Shown: positions 1 to 6,228 of the stretch, piece after piece
How the letters are laid out: each line of letters starts with the position of its first letter
Position numbering within the stretch: position 1 is the first letter of the stretch
Assembly (NCBI GenBank): GCA_947260005.1
Contig: CAMYOL010000065.1
Span: 44,219-108,218, forward strand
DNA: 64,000 nt
Reading direction: 5' to 3'
Source of the DNA: an uncultured Ectothiorhodospiraceae bacterium
Lineage (GTDB): Bacteria; Pseudomonadota; Gammaproteobacteria; UBA6429; Thiohalophilaceae
Notes under the pieces: generated by a model
What the model saw: the letters and a program-made list of their open reading frames with translations, nothing else
What the model was told of the DNA's origin: nothing
Database searches by the model: none
Program-made: the position numbers and the translations under genes

Positions 1-527
1 AGTGCCTGGATCGCATGGTGATAATTTGCCTTAGCAGTACCAGTCGGGCAACCAAGAATGTTTGCAATTTCCTGGAAACTGCAATCCTGATAAAGGTGTA
101 AATACAGGGTCTGGCGTTGTCTTTCTGGCAAACGAGTAATGGCGCTGTTGAAAATTTTCCGCTCTTCGTCACCATGTACGAGTTCATAGTCGACACTCTC
201 AGTTCGGGTATCTAGCTCGTCCGGAGCAACCGGATCAACCGGGTGGCGTGCCTGGCTGCGATAATAGTTCTTACATTGATTGATGGCGATTTGATACAAC
301 CAGGTTTTGAAGCTGGCCTCACCGCGGTACTGTTCTGCTTTTCGGAACACTTGTATAAACACCTGCTGGCAAATATCTGCTACATCTTCATGTTGTCCAA
401 TATGGCGCCTCACGAAACTGTACAGCTGACGCTGGTAGCGATTCAGCAACGCTTTAAACGCTGCCTCGTCCTGCTTATGTAGGAATCTGGATAACAGTAC
501 TTCATCTTGTAAAACGTCATTATTCAC
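1..527 (-). CDS. ECF-family RNA polymerase sigma factor (3' end outside the window)
   Basis: I translated this from the minus strand. A GTG start at 527 lies directly after an in-frame TAA, so no longer start is possible. The product begins MNNDVLQDEVLLSRFLHKQD. Sigma region 2 is visible as RQLYSFVRRHIGQHEDVADI, then QQVFIQVFRKAEQYRGEASF and KTWLYQIAINQCKNYYRS. A short linker leads into region 4, seen as LPERQRQTLYLHLYQDCSFQ followed by EIANILGCPTGTAKANYHHA, the helix-turn-helix that contacts the -35 element. About 175 residues are visible, so only the extreme C-terminus is missing. Family members direct core RNA polymerase to a small set of promoters. No anti-sigma gene is visible on this side. 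The gene is divergent from the BTAD regulator, with 183 bp between the starts, so the two may share a control region (inference). Confidence 0.9.
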   Translation of the reverse strand, partial: MNNDVLQDEVLLSRFLHKQDEAAFKALLNRYQRQLYSFVRRHIGQHEDVADICQQVFIQVFRKAEQYRGEASFKTWLYQIAINQCKNYYRSQARHPVDPVAPDELDTRTESVDYELVHGDEERKIFNSAITRLPERQRQTLYLHLYQDCSFQEIANILGCPTGTAKANYHHAIQA

Positions 528-710
528 TTACATTTCACTTATTTTGACACCGCGACTCGGCAGCCTGTTTATTGGTTTAGCAAAAAATACCGGAATATTT
601 TGGCATTATCGCACAACAAATTCCTGTATTTGGATTAAACACCTTTTTCCTCTCCGGCGTCTAAATGAACAAGAACAAATAATCCACATATCTAGGATAA
701 AGAGGAGCTT

Positions 711-1721
711 ATGTCGCACTCTCCATACACAGCTGAACAGGGTATTTCAAGGTTTGAAGCCGTTTCAACCGACCTGGATCAGGCCATCCATTCCCGGTTG
801 GTATTGATTTTGTCGGCACTGGAGTCTGGAGATGTTCAGGCTGGATTGGCTTATATAAAGGGACTGATTGGTAAAATGAGCAGGAACCCATCTGATGAGT
901 GGGGGAACAACGGGGATCATGGCGATGACAATGTCGTGTCCATGCACAACGTGAAACCTGCTCAATTAGGCACCAAAACCTCAAGTCTCCCGGTGACCAT
1001 TTATACTTTGGGACGTTTTGCCGTGCTTAAGCAGGGAAAACCACTCCAGTTTCGTACAAAAGCACAGAAAAAACCGCTTGATCTACTCAAGGTAATTATT
1101 TCCCTGGGGGGGCGTTCGGTATCCAAGCTGCACATAGCAGAACTGTTATGGCCTGATTCAGAAGGGGATGCTTCTATTTCAGTGGTTAATACGACGTTGT
1201 CTCGTTTGAGAAAACTCATCGGCAAAGAGGCAATCCTGACCGAGAGTGGACGCTTCACCTTGAATCCGGAGTTATGCCAGGTTGATTGTTGGGACCTTGA
1301 GAAGTCCCTGAATGCAATCAAGACCAATGATCATGACAAAAAGGATGCAAGTGAGTTTGTGCGTCAAGCGCTTGTCTATTACCAGGGTAGTTTTCTAGCG
1401 GGAGAGGACGATGGCTGGTCGGTGTCACGAAGAGAACGGATACGCAGCCGTTTTTTGCATACGATGGCACATCACGGTCAGTTATTAATGGCAGAGGGTG
1501 ACTGTGAGTGCGCCATAACACTTTACACCAAGGTGCTGGAAATCGACGATTTGAACGAAGAATTTTATATCAATTTGATGCGCTGCCAGATCTCACTCGG
1601 ACGAGTTGCGGAGGCGATGCAGGTTTATCAACGTTGCAAGCAGACCCTGAACGAGACGCTAGGTATTGATCCGTCCCGTGAAGTGACTGCACTTTATCAG
1701 ATAATGACCGAAAATAATTAA
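711..1721 (+). CDS. SARP-like transcriptional regulator with winged-helix and BTAD domains
   Basis: The 336-aa product has about 90 N-terminal residues of unknown role. An OmpR-type winged helix follows at about 95-185, including TIYTLGRFAVLKQGKPLQF and a recognition-helix region VVNTTLSRLRKLIG. A bacterial transcriptional activator (BTAD, TPR-like) domain covers about 190-335, ending in EAMQVYQRCKQTLNETLGID. This is the SARP/AfsR-like layout without an NTPase or receiver domain, so it probably binds DNA and activates transcription in response to a ligand or protein partner. A good ribosome binding site (AGGAG) sits 6-7 bases before the ATG at 711. It is divergent from an ECF sigma factor and is followed by small unknown genes on the same strand. 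Its target is unknown. The domain call is strong; any role is inference. Confidence 0.85.
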   Translation: MSHSPYTAEQGISRFEAVSTDLDQAIHSRLVLILSALESGDVQAGLAYIKGLIGKMSRNPSDEWGNNGDHGDDNVVSMHNVKPAQLGTKTSSLPVTIYTLGRFAVLKQGKPLQFRTKAQKKPLDLLKVIISLGGRSVSKLHIAELLWPDSEGDASISVVNTTLSRLRKLIGKEAILTESGRFTLNPELCQVDCWDLEKSLNAIKTNDHDKKDASEFVRQALVYYQGSFLAGEDDGWSVSRRERIRSRFLHTMAHHGQLLMAEGDCECAITLYTKVLEIDDLNEEFYINLMRCQISLGRVAEAMQVYQRCKQTLNETLGIDPSREVTALYQIMTENN

Positions 1722-1754
1722 ATCCATCTTTGGATGTTCACATGCAATATTGAG

Positions 1755-1772
1755 AACCCGCAACTGCGGGTT
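1755..1772 (+). terminator. Short GC-rich hairpin after the BTAD regulator gene
   Basis: AACCCGC and GCGGGTT pair around a short AACT loop, followed by TTTATTAATG. It lies 34 bases past the stop codon of the BTAD gene, so it is placed as a weak Rho-independent terminator. The T-run is short and interrupted, so read-through into the next small gene is possible. Confidence 0.5.
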
Positions 1773-1877
1773 TATTAATGGGTTTATCCGTCAGTTATTT
1801 GTGACAACGAGTGATATAGGGTTGTGAAAACCTGAACAAGTTGCAATAAAAATAATAGGCGTGTAAGGGGGTTAACA

Positions 1878-2078
1878 GTGGAAAGTTATATTTTACACAT
1901 ATACCGGAAAGATGGATTACCTAGACAAGATCTGTCAAGGCGGAAGACCGACAAATGCCATATGACAGGAGTGCTTGAGTTAGTCGCCAGTGAACAGCGT
2001 TTGCCTTTTCATAATGCCGAGGAGCTATGGGACTTGTTAGCGAATAATAATCGTAAAAAAATATGTGACGCCAGTTAA
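1878..2078 (+). CDS. Small conserved protein of unknown function (YILHIYR type)
   Basis: This is a 66-aa ORF starting at GTG 1878, with a purine-rich stretch (AAGGGGG) about 7 bases upstream. The product has an N-terminal ESYILHIYRKDG, a middle MTGVLELVASEQRLPFHNAE and a final ELWDLLANNN. I recognise this pattern from memory as a group of short proteobacterial proteins of unknown function (Y-I-x-x-I-Y-R, then G-x-x-E, then E-L-W-x-L-L). I could not check it by search. It is probably a small cytosolic protein, as no signal peptide or membrane segment is present. It follows the BTAD regulator in the same direction, and that proximity is the only clue to its job. Confidence 0.6.
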   Translation: MESYILHIYRKDGLPRQDLSRRKTDKCHMTGVLELVASEQRLPFHNAEELWDLLANNNRKKICDAS

Positions 2079-2192
2079 TTCATACTGGTTTCTGTATAGG
2101 TACGGCGATTAAAGATTGAAGTGGATCAGACTATATCGTTTACCAGGAAATAGGTTTGTCAGCTATCCGTGATAGCGCGATGAGTATGCTAA

Positions 2193-2207
2193 TTCTCAAC
2201 TTGAGAA
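2193..2207. promoter_or_regulatory. Perfect small palindrome upstream of the 2221 ORF
   Basis: TTCTCAA and TTGAGAA flank a single C, just before the purine-rich ribosome binding region (AGAAAGG) of the ORF at 2221. A second small palindrome, GCTATC-CGT-GATAGC, lies at 2162-2176. Both could be operator sites or chance hairpins. No regulator can be assigned. Confidence 0.25.
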
Positions 2208-2220
2208 GAAAGGTACTGCT

Positions 2221-2337
2221 ATGAAAATGCTCTTCAGAATTATATTGTGCCTACATTGTATGATTGGAATACCAAGCTGTTGGGCTGGTGATTTGACTGT
2301 ACCAAACACATTCAGTTCAGTTACACCTCACCAATAA
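2221..2337 (+). pseudogene. N-terminal remnant of a secreted LTVPNTF-type protein
   Basis: A 38-codon ORF starts at ATG 2221 behind a plausible ribosome binding site. It encodes a signal peptide (MKMLFRIILCLHCMIGIPSC, then WAG), followed by DLTVPNTFSSVTPHQ and a stop. From memory, LTVPNTF-(S/T)-(S/A)-G-T-x-A is the common start of mature secreted proteins that are normally far longer. Here the reading frame ends right after that motif, so I read it as a truncated gene. No continuation was recognised downstream to 2506. It could instead be a genuine short secreted peptide. The stretches 2079-2220 and 2338-2506 around it hold no other gene that I can support. Confidence 0.5.
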
Positions 2338-2506
2338 ATGGCAGGCGTGACTCATGCGCGGCAGAGTAATTACTAATATGTTGACAGGCCTGGCTGAACG
2401 TCATAGAGCCACAGCGCCCGGTGCTAAGTATAAATATATTCATTGTTGCTATATTGTTATAGGTTTAGCGTTTGCTTGTTCGGGGAAATATTGATTAAAT
2501 CGCAGA

Positions 2507-2887
2507 GTGAAAGCCCAAATGCAAGAAAATCTCTCTGAATTCTATAGCCGATACCTCGGTGGTTTTGTCGGCATCTTAAAATGGCCCCAGCTGGATGAGT
2601 TTTGGCAGGTACTCAAAAGCAAGGCCGATGCGAGTTGGTATATATATGCCATCGGTGAGACATTACCCGATACACCGATGACAGCAGAACAGCTGGATAG
2701 GTTTATTACCGAGATAGATAGTCTGTTACGAAAGGAACATCAGGAAGAATATTGCGGTGTGGTGTATGTTGACGACAAAACCGATCCTGGATTTATCAAA
2801 ATATACGACCCAAACAATCTGGGTGTGGTCTGTGGGAGTGTTCATGAATCTGTGTCATCTGTTACTCCATTTCGTTTATACTTCTAG
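2507..2887 (+). CDS. Conserved hypothetical protein with an altered C-terminus
   Basis: The ORF starts at GTG 2507, with an in-frame ATG at 2519 that may be the real start. Neither has a strong ribosome binding site. The product is about 122-126 aa. It contains WPQLDEFWQVLKSKADASWY, IYAIGETLPDTPMTAEQLDR and YCGVVYVDDKTDPGFIKIYD followed by PNNLGVVCGS. I recognise this as a proteobacterial family of unknown function, but cannot name a Pfam entry with certainty. After CGS the sequence changes to VHESVSSVTPFRLYF, exactly where a 25-bp inverted repeat begins (2834). The native C-terminal tail therefore appears to have been replaced by an insertion or rearrangement. It may still be expressed. Confidence 0.6.
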   Translation: MKAQMQENLSEFYSRYLGGFVGILKWPQLDEFWQVLKSKADASWYIYAIGETLPDTPMTAEQLDRFITEIDSLLRKEHQEEYCGVVYVDDKTDPGFIKIYDPNNLGVVCGSVHESVSSVTPFRLYF

Positions 2888-2921
2888 TTTAATGAAATGA
2901 CACAGATTCATGAACACTCCC
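2834..2921. repeat. 25-bp perfect inverted repeat with 38-bp spacer
   Basis: The arms are 2834-2858 and 2897-2921 and match over all 25 positions (begins GGGAGTGTTCATGAATC). The left arm lies inside the 3' end of the 2507 ORF. The right arm overlaps the last codons and stop of the opposing 2908-3195 ORF. The structure could be a convergent terminator, a recombination scar or the end of a small mobile element. No transposase is nearby. Confidence 0.85.
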
Positions 2922-3195
2922 CAATGCTCCTTATGATCGCTCCCGAATCAAAATCAATAATTGTACGATTTCTCTCAATCGCGTCTAAAAGAACATCGCA
3001 TTCCTGGAGATTTGCTAGTTCAGAAACATTGCGTATAGGCTCAATGTTATTCACTGGAATCGGAATACTAATCCACATTTTCTCAACTATTTCTTGAAGC
3101 GCATCAATTGCATTTTTTAAGTTCCCTTGCATCCCTGTAGTGGTCATAATCAAAAGGCTATACTTCCCCCAAAACCTATGCACGTCTATGCTCAT
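2908..3195 (-). CDS. Hypothetical 95-aa protein in a likely inserted segment
   Basis: The minus-strand ORF has AAGGA a few bases before its ATG at 3195, which supports translation. The product contains GNLKNAIDALQEIVEKMWIS and NVSELANLQECDVLLDAIER, followed by NRTIIDFDSGAIIRSIGECS. It reads as a soluble, helix-rich protein with a normal composition. I do not recognise the family. It lies between the 25-bp inverted repeat and a lone TCTGACCCC half-repeat at 3301, in a patch with broken genes on both sides, so it probably came in with a rearrangement. It could be a fragment of a longer protein. Confidence 0.45.
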   Translation of the reverse strand: MSIDVHRFWGKYSLLIMTTTGMQGNLKNAIDALQEIVEKMWISIPIPVNNIEPIRNVSELANLQECDVLLDAIERNRTIIDFDSGAIIRSIGECS

Positions 3196-3301
3196 TTTTT
3201 CCTTATTGATTGTTTCCGGTCTAGGAATCTAGTTTATTGGAGGTACAGTAAAATTTCATTTAGATGCCTGCAGTGTACTGGCTATTTCTTGAGTTTTTAC
3301 T

Positions 3302-3616
3302 CTGACCCCAAATACTGAGGCGAAACTTCGTGCAACGGTTAAGCAGATTAGCGCTGAAAGAGATAAGGTACAAAAAGATCTAGATGAAGCTATGATAGCA
3401 ATGGAAAACATGCTTAAAGAATATACTCAGATGTATTCGGGTGGTGGTGCCAGGAAAGAGGGCGTTAAGCATATTGAAAATGAGCTGACCATGCTTAAAC
3501 AAAAAATTGATAATAATTTAGTTGAGGTCGATGACGATCTTGATGTGGAAGGTAATAATCCAGATGATTCGGATAATTCTGGTGATGTCCCTGATCTATC
3601 TGCTTCTAAAGATTAA
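3302..3616 (+). pseudogene. 5'-truncated coiled-coil protein gene with acidic tail
   Basis: The frame is open from 3293, just after a TGA, to the stop at 3616, with no good start near its beginning. The first ATG is at 3392. The conceptual product contains TEAKLRATVKQISAERDKVQ and KDLDEAMIAMENMLKEYTQM, then a second helix HIENELTMLKQKIDNNL. It ends in an Asp-rich tail (VEVDDDLDVEGNNPDDSDNS). The heptad-like spacing suggests a coiled coil. The missing start and the repeat half-site at its edge (TCTGACCCC at 3301) suggest it is the 3' end of a longer gene cut by rearrangement. The family is unknown to me. A shorter protein starting at 3392 is possible. Confidence 0.5.
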
Positions 3617-3619
3617 TAA

Positions 3620-3739
3620 AAATAAATGGGGGTCAGAGACGAAATAGGGGTCAGAGACGTATTATTATTTTTAGGAGTTGAAAACTAAAAATAATAATAC
3701 GTCTCTGACCCCTATTTCGTCTCTGACTTCTATTTATTT
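3620..3739. repeat. Very large hairpin of doubled GGGGTCAGAGACG units
   Basis: Two arms of about 54 bp (about 3620-3673 and 3685-3739) pair almost perfectly around an 11-base loop. Each arm contains two tandem copies of a GGGGTCAGAGACGAAATA-like unit, followed by TATTATTATTTTTAG. The only clear mismatches are near the outer unit (GGGGG against GAAG). The same core returns at 24455-24538, and as a single half-site at 3301. This is a repetitive extragenic palindrome or miniature element. Motifs like this are often mobilised in trans by REP-associated tyrosine transposases (family knowledge), but no such gene is in the window. Confidence 0.9.
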
Positions 3740-3746
3740 AAGCAAA

Positions 3747-3774
3747 AAAAACGCCGTCGTAAGACGGCGTTTTA
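3747..3774 (-). terminator. Rho-independent terminator of rpoH
   Basis: AAAACGCCGTC and GACGGCGTTTT pair around a GTAA loop (TTAC in the RNA sense). A run of eight T follows on the minus strand. It begins about 20 bases after the rpoH stop codon. The A-tract and T-tract on both sides could make it act in both directions. Confidence 0.92.
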
Positions 3775-3794
3775 AGTTGAACTAACTTCTTTTC

Positions 3795-4640
3795 TTAACT
3801 AAGAGCGTTACGTAATTTTTTCATCGCGTTATTCTCTAACTGACGAATGCGCTCGGCAGAGATACTGTACTTGTCAGCCAGATCCTGTAATGTGCTCTTG
3901 TCTTCATTTAACCAGCGTTGTTGTACAATGTCCTGGCTGCGTTCGTCTAAGGTCGACAACGCATTCAGTAAACGATTTTTGTTATGCGCTTCCCACTGGT
4001 TGTTTTCATTTTCTTCAGCTGGACCATCAGAATGATCCTGTAAAAACATCGCCGGTGAGGTAGGCGCGTCGTCGTCATTGTCATCGCGCAAGTCAAAGCC
4101 AATATCCATTCCGCTCATACGAGATTCCATCTCAACAACATCTTTGGTACTGACGCCGAGATCTTTGGCAACCTGTTGAACTTCATTATGACTAAACCAG
4201 CCAAGTTGCTTTTTTGAACTGCGAATGTTGAAAAACAGTTTACGCTGAGCCTTGGTGGTGGCAACTTTAACAATACGCCAGTTGCGTAAGATAAACTCGT
4301 GAATTTCAGCGCGAATCCAGTAGACCGCGAATGAAACTAAACGTACACCGACGTTCGGGTCGAAACGCTTAACGGCCTTCATTAGTCCGATATTACCTTC
4401 CTGGATTAAATCGGCCTGTGGTAAACCATAACCGGAGTAACTCCGTGCAATATGGGCGACAAAGCGCAAGTGGGCCAGAATCAATTGCCGTGCAGCTTCA
4501 AGATCGCCATTCTCATGCAGTTTGATGGCAAGGGCCTTTTCTTGTTCAGCACTTAAAACATCGATTCCTCGAATGGCCTGCATATAGGCATCAAGGCTGC
4601 CAGCAGGAACAGGCATTTGCATGGTGGTTGAATTGCTCAT
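3795..4640 (-). CDS. rpoH: Heat-shock sigma factor RpoH (sigma-32)
   Basis: RpoH directs RNA polymerase to heat-shock promoters. Sigma-70 region 2 is clear ([20 protein letters not shown], then [18 protein letters not shown]). The diagnostic RpoH box QRKLFFNIR follows. Region 4 ends with [20 protein letters not shown]. Two ATGs are possible. The one at 4658 has no ribosome binding site. The one at 4640 has GAGGT about 11 bases upstream and gives 281 aa, the usual family length, so I prefer 4640. The gene lies next to the ftsYEX group as in other gammaproteobacteria. Its promoter is overlapped by a CIRCE-like operator, suggesting HrcA control of the heat-shock sigma factor. It ends in a strong terminator. 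Confidence 0.97.
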   Translation of the reverse strand: MSNSTTMQMPVPAGSLDAYMQAIRGIDVLSAEQEKALAIKLHENGDLEAARQLILAHLRFVAHIARSYSGYGLPQADLIQEGNIGLMKAVKRFDPNVGVRLVSFAVYWIRAEIHEFILRNWRIVKVATTKAQRKLFFNIRSSKKQLGWFSHNEVQQVAKDLGVSTKDVVEMESRMSGMDIGFDLRDDNDDDAPTSPAMFLQDHSDGPAEENENNQWEAHNKNRLLNALSTLDERSQDIVQQRWLNEDKSTLQDLADKYSISAERIRQLENNAMKKLRNALS

Positions 4641-4674
4641 ATTTTGTGTGTACCTCATCTATTAGGGTTGATTA

Positions 4675-4704
4675 ATACTAGCACTCTAAACAATAGAGTG
4701 CCAA
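4675..4704 (-). promoter_or_regulatory. Sigma-70-like promoter of rpoH
   Basis: On the minus strand, TTGGCA (4699-4704) and TAGTAT (4675-4680) are separated by 18 bases. This places a start of transcription roughly 25-30 bases before the preferred ATG at 4640. The promoter is almost entirely covered by the CIRCE-like inverted repeat. The match is by eye. Confidence 0.6.
4678..4704. promoter_or_regulatory. CIRCE-like operator (probable HrcA binding site)
   Basis: CTAGCACTC, nine bases, then GAGTGCCAA. The CIRCE consensus is TTAGCACTC-N9-GAGTGCTAA, so each arm differs by one base and the 9-base spacing is exact. HrcA is the repressor that binds CIRCE (established). The site sits across the -35/-10 region of rpoH, where binding should block transcription. 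hrcA is not in this window. Confidence 0.85.
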
Positions 4705-4760
4705 TAATCGCGAAAGTTCACTGAGAAAAAGGCTATATTTCAGGCATTTAACCTTAATAT

Positions 4761-6146
4761 TTAGTGGGTAAAAGAGGGCACTGGTTCGGAAAAATCAGGG
4801 TCGTCATTCCATGGGGAGGCGGTTGAGCCTTGCTGGGTGTAAATGTAAATACGGTTTCGCCCCGCCTCTTTTGCAGAATACAGGGCCTTATCCGCCATCG
4901 CGAGAAAGCGAGTGAGCGTCTCATCGGGATGGTCTGCGGTTGAGGCTAAGCCAATGCTGACGGTGATATCAACGCCCGCCGGTTTCAAGGTAGCGATGTC
5001 ATTACGGAGTTGTTCCGCCCTTTCCAGCATTTGATCGGCATTAAGATTTGGCAGCAAGATACAAAACTCCTCACCTCCAAAACGCACGACCATGCCATCC
5101 GGGAAAGAATCATTCAGTTTCTCACCCAGTTCGGCTAAAACGTGGTCTCCGGTAATATGCCCCAGTGTGTCGTTGATGGTTTTAAAGTGGTCGATATCAA
5201 TCAGCATGCCCCAGACGGGCTGGTAGTCACTGTTGCTAATGTAAGCCTCACCATTGTCAACCAGATAGCGTTTGGAACGAACGCCAGTAAGGCTGTCTGT
5301 GACGGCAATCCAGCGCATATCCTCGGCTTGTTGTTTCAGGGCATCATATTGGTGTTTAATCAGCAACAGGGCACGAACCCGCGCAATCATCACTTCCTCA
5401 ACAATCGGTTTGGCGACGAAGTCATTGGCACCGGCATGAAAGACTTCAACCTGAGTCGACTGATCGTCGGTGCTGGTGAGAACCAGGACCGGGCATTCCT
5501 GCTGAGACATATGCATTTTGGCACGAATGGCGTGCAGCAAATCACCACCGGTCATTTCACCTTCCAGGATGAAATCGGTAATGACCAGATCGTATTCGGA
5601 AAGCGTTTCTTCATCGCCTTTTTGCTCGACGATGAGCCGCAAGGCTTCTTCAGCCGTGGCCACCTGAGTGACTTTGAGACCATGCTTCTCAAGGATTTTG
5701 GTGATTACGGCCGCGGCGGTTGCGCTGTCTTCTACAAATAGAATATGGCCGATCAAACCGGAATGACGCTGTACGAAAGAACGGACAAATCCACCAAAGG
5801 CTTTATAGCCTTGAGACTTGTCAAAATAATCGGTGACACCGGCTTCAAAGCCCTCTCTGAGCAAACGACTGTCGGCATCGCCAGAGACGACAATAATCGG
5901 GATATAGTTATGGGTTTTAGAGGTTCTGACTTCTCTGCTGAGCGCCAGACCGTCCATATCAGGCAGCATGAGTGCGGTGGAGATTAAGTCGTACTTGCTA
6001 TGGTTGAGCAGAGTGAGTGCTTCCTCACCGGTCGCACAGGGGTAAATCTCGGCATTTTTAACCTCTTCCTGTAGGATTCGGGTCAAAATAGCTCGAGTCA
6101 CGGAAGATCCGTCTACGACGATAATGCGTGTTTTATGCTCATTCAT
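4761..6146 (-). CDS. REC-REC-GGDEF response regulator, probable diguanylate cyclase
   Basis: The product has 461 aa. The first receiver (about 5-125) is degenerate: the usual phosphoacceptor position reads A58 in STALMLPDMDG, and the acidic pocket is VDGS rather than VDDS. The second receiver (about 134-262) keeps its acidic residues (LFVEDS) and the Asp in YDLVITDFILEG (about D191). The GGDEF domain (about 285-440) has an intact GGEEF signature (about 357-361) and the usual DIDHFKTINDTLGH. It should therefore make cyclic di-GMP from two GTP once the second receiver is phosphorylated. No RxxD inhibitory site is visible upstream of GGEEF. The gene stands alone between rpoH and ftsX, with no kinase beside it. 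Confidence 0.92.
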   Translation of the reverse strand: MNEHKTRIIVVDGSSVTRAILTRILQEEVKNAEIYPCATGEEALTLLNHSKYDLISTALMLPDMDGLALSREVRTSKTHNYIPIIVVSGDADSRLLREGFEAGVTDYFDKSQGYKAFGGFVRSFVQRHSGLIGHILFVEDSATAAAVITKILEKHGLKVTQVATAEEALRLIVEQKGDEETLSEYDLVITDFILEGEMTGGDLLHAIRAKMHMSQQECPVLVLTSTDDQSTQVEVFHAGANDFVAKPIVEEVMIARVRALLLIKHQYDALKQQAEDMRWIAVTDSLTGVRSKRYLVDNGEAYISNSDYQPVWGMLIDIDHFKTINDTLGHITGDHVLAELGEKLNDSFPDGMVVRFGGEEFCILLPNLNADQMLERAEQLRNDIATLKPAGVDITVSIGLASTADHPDETLTRFLAMADKALYSAKEAGRNRIYIYTQQGSTASPWNDDPDFSEPVPSFTH

Positions 6147-6228
6147 AGTGTTTAAGAATACATCATTATAGTAAGTTTATAGTTGATATATTGACCAACC
6201 TTTTAATTAATTACGGCCTGATTGAGCT

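Noticed and set aside
2834..2921. Inverted repeat as the end of an insertion sequence
   Set aside because: There is no transposase frame between or near the arms and no clear target duplication, so an IS call cannot be supported.
3620..3739. CRISPR repeat-spacer unit
   Set aside because: Units are inverted as well as tandem, number only four and have no unique spacers; no cas gene is present.
5142..5741. 199-codon open frame on the plus strand
   Set aside because: It lies fully opposite the REC-REC-GGDEF gene, whose domains are clear. The plus-strand product has no recognisable motif and no ribosome site.
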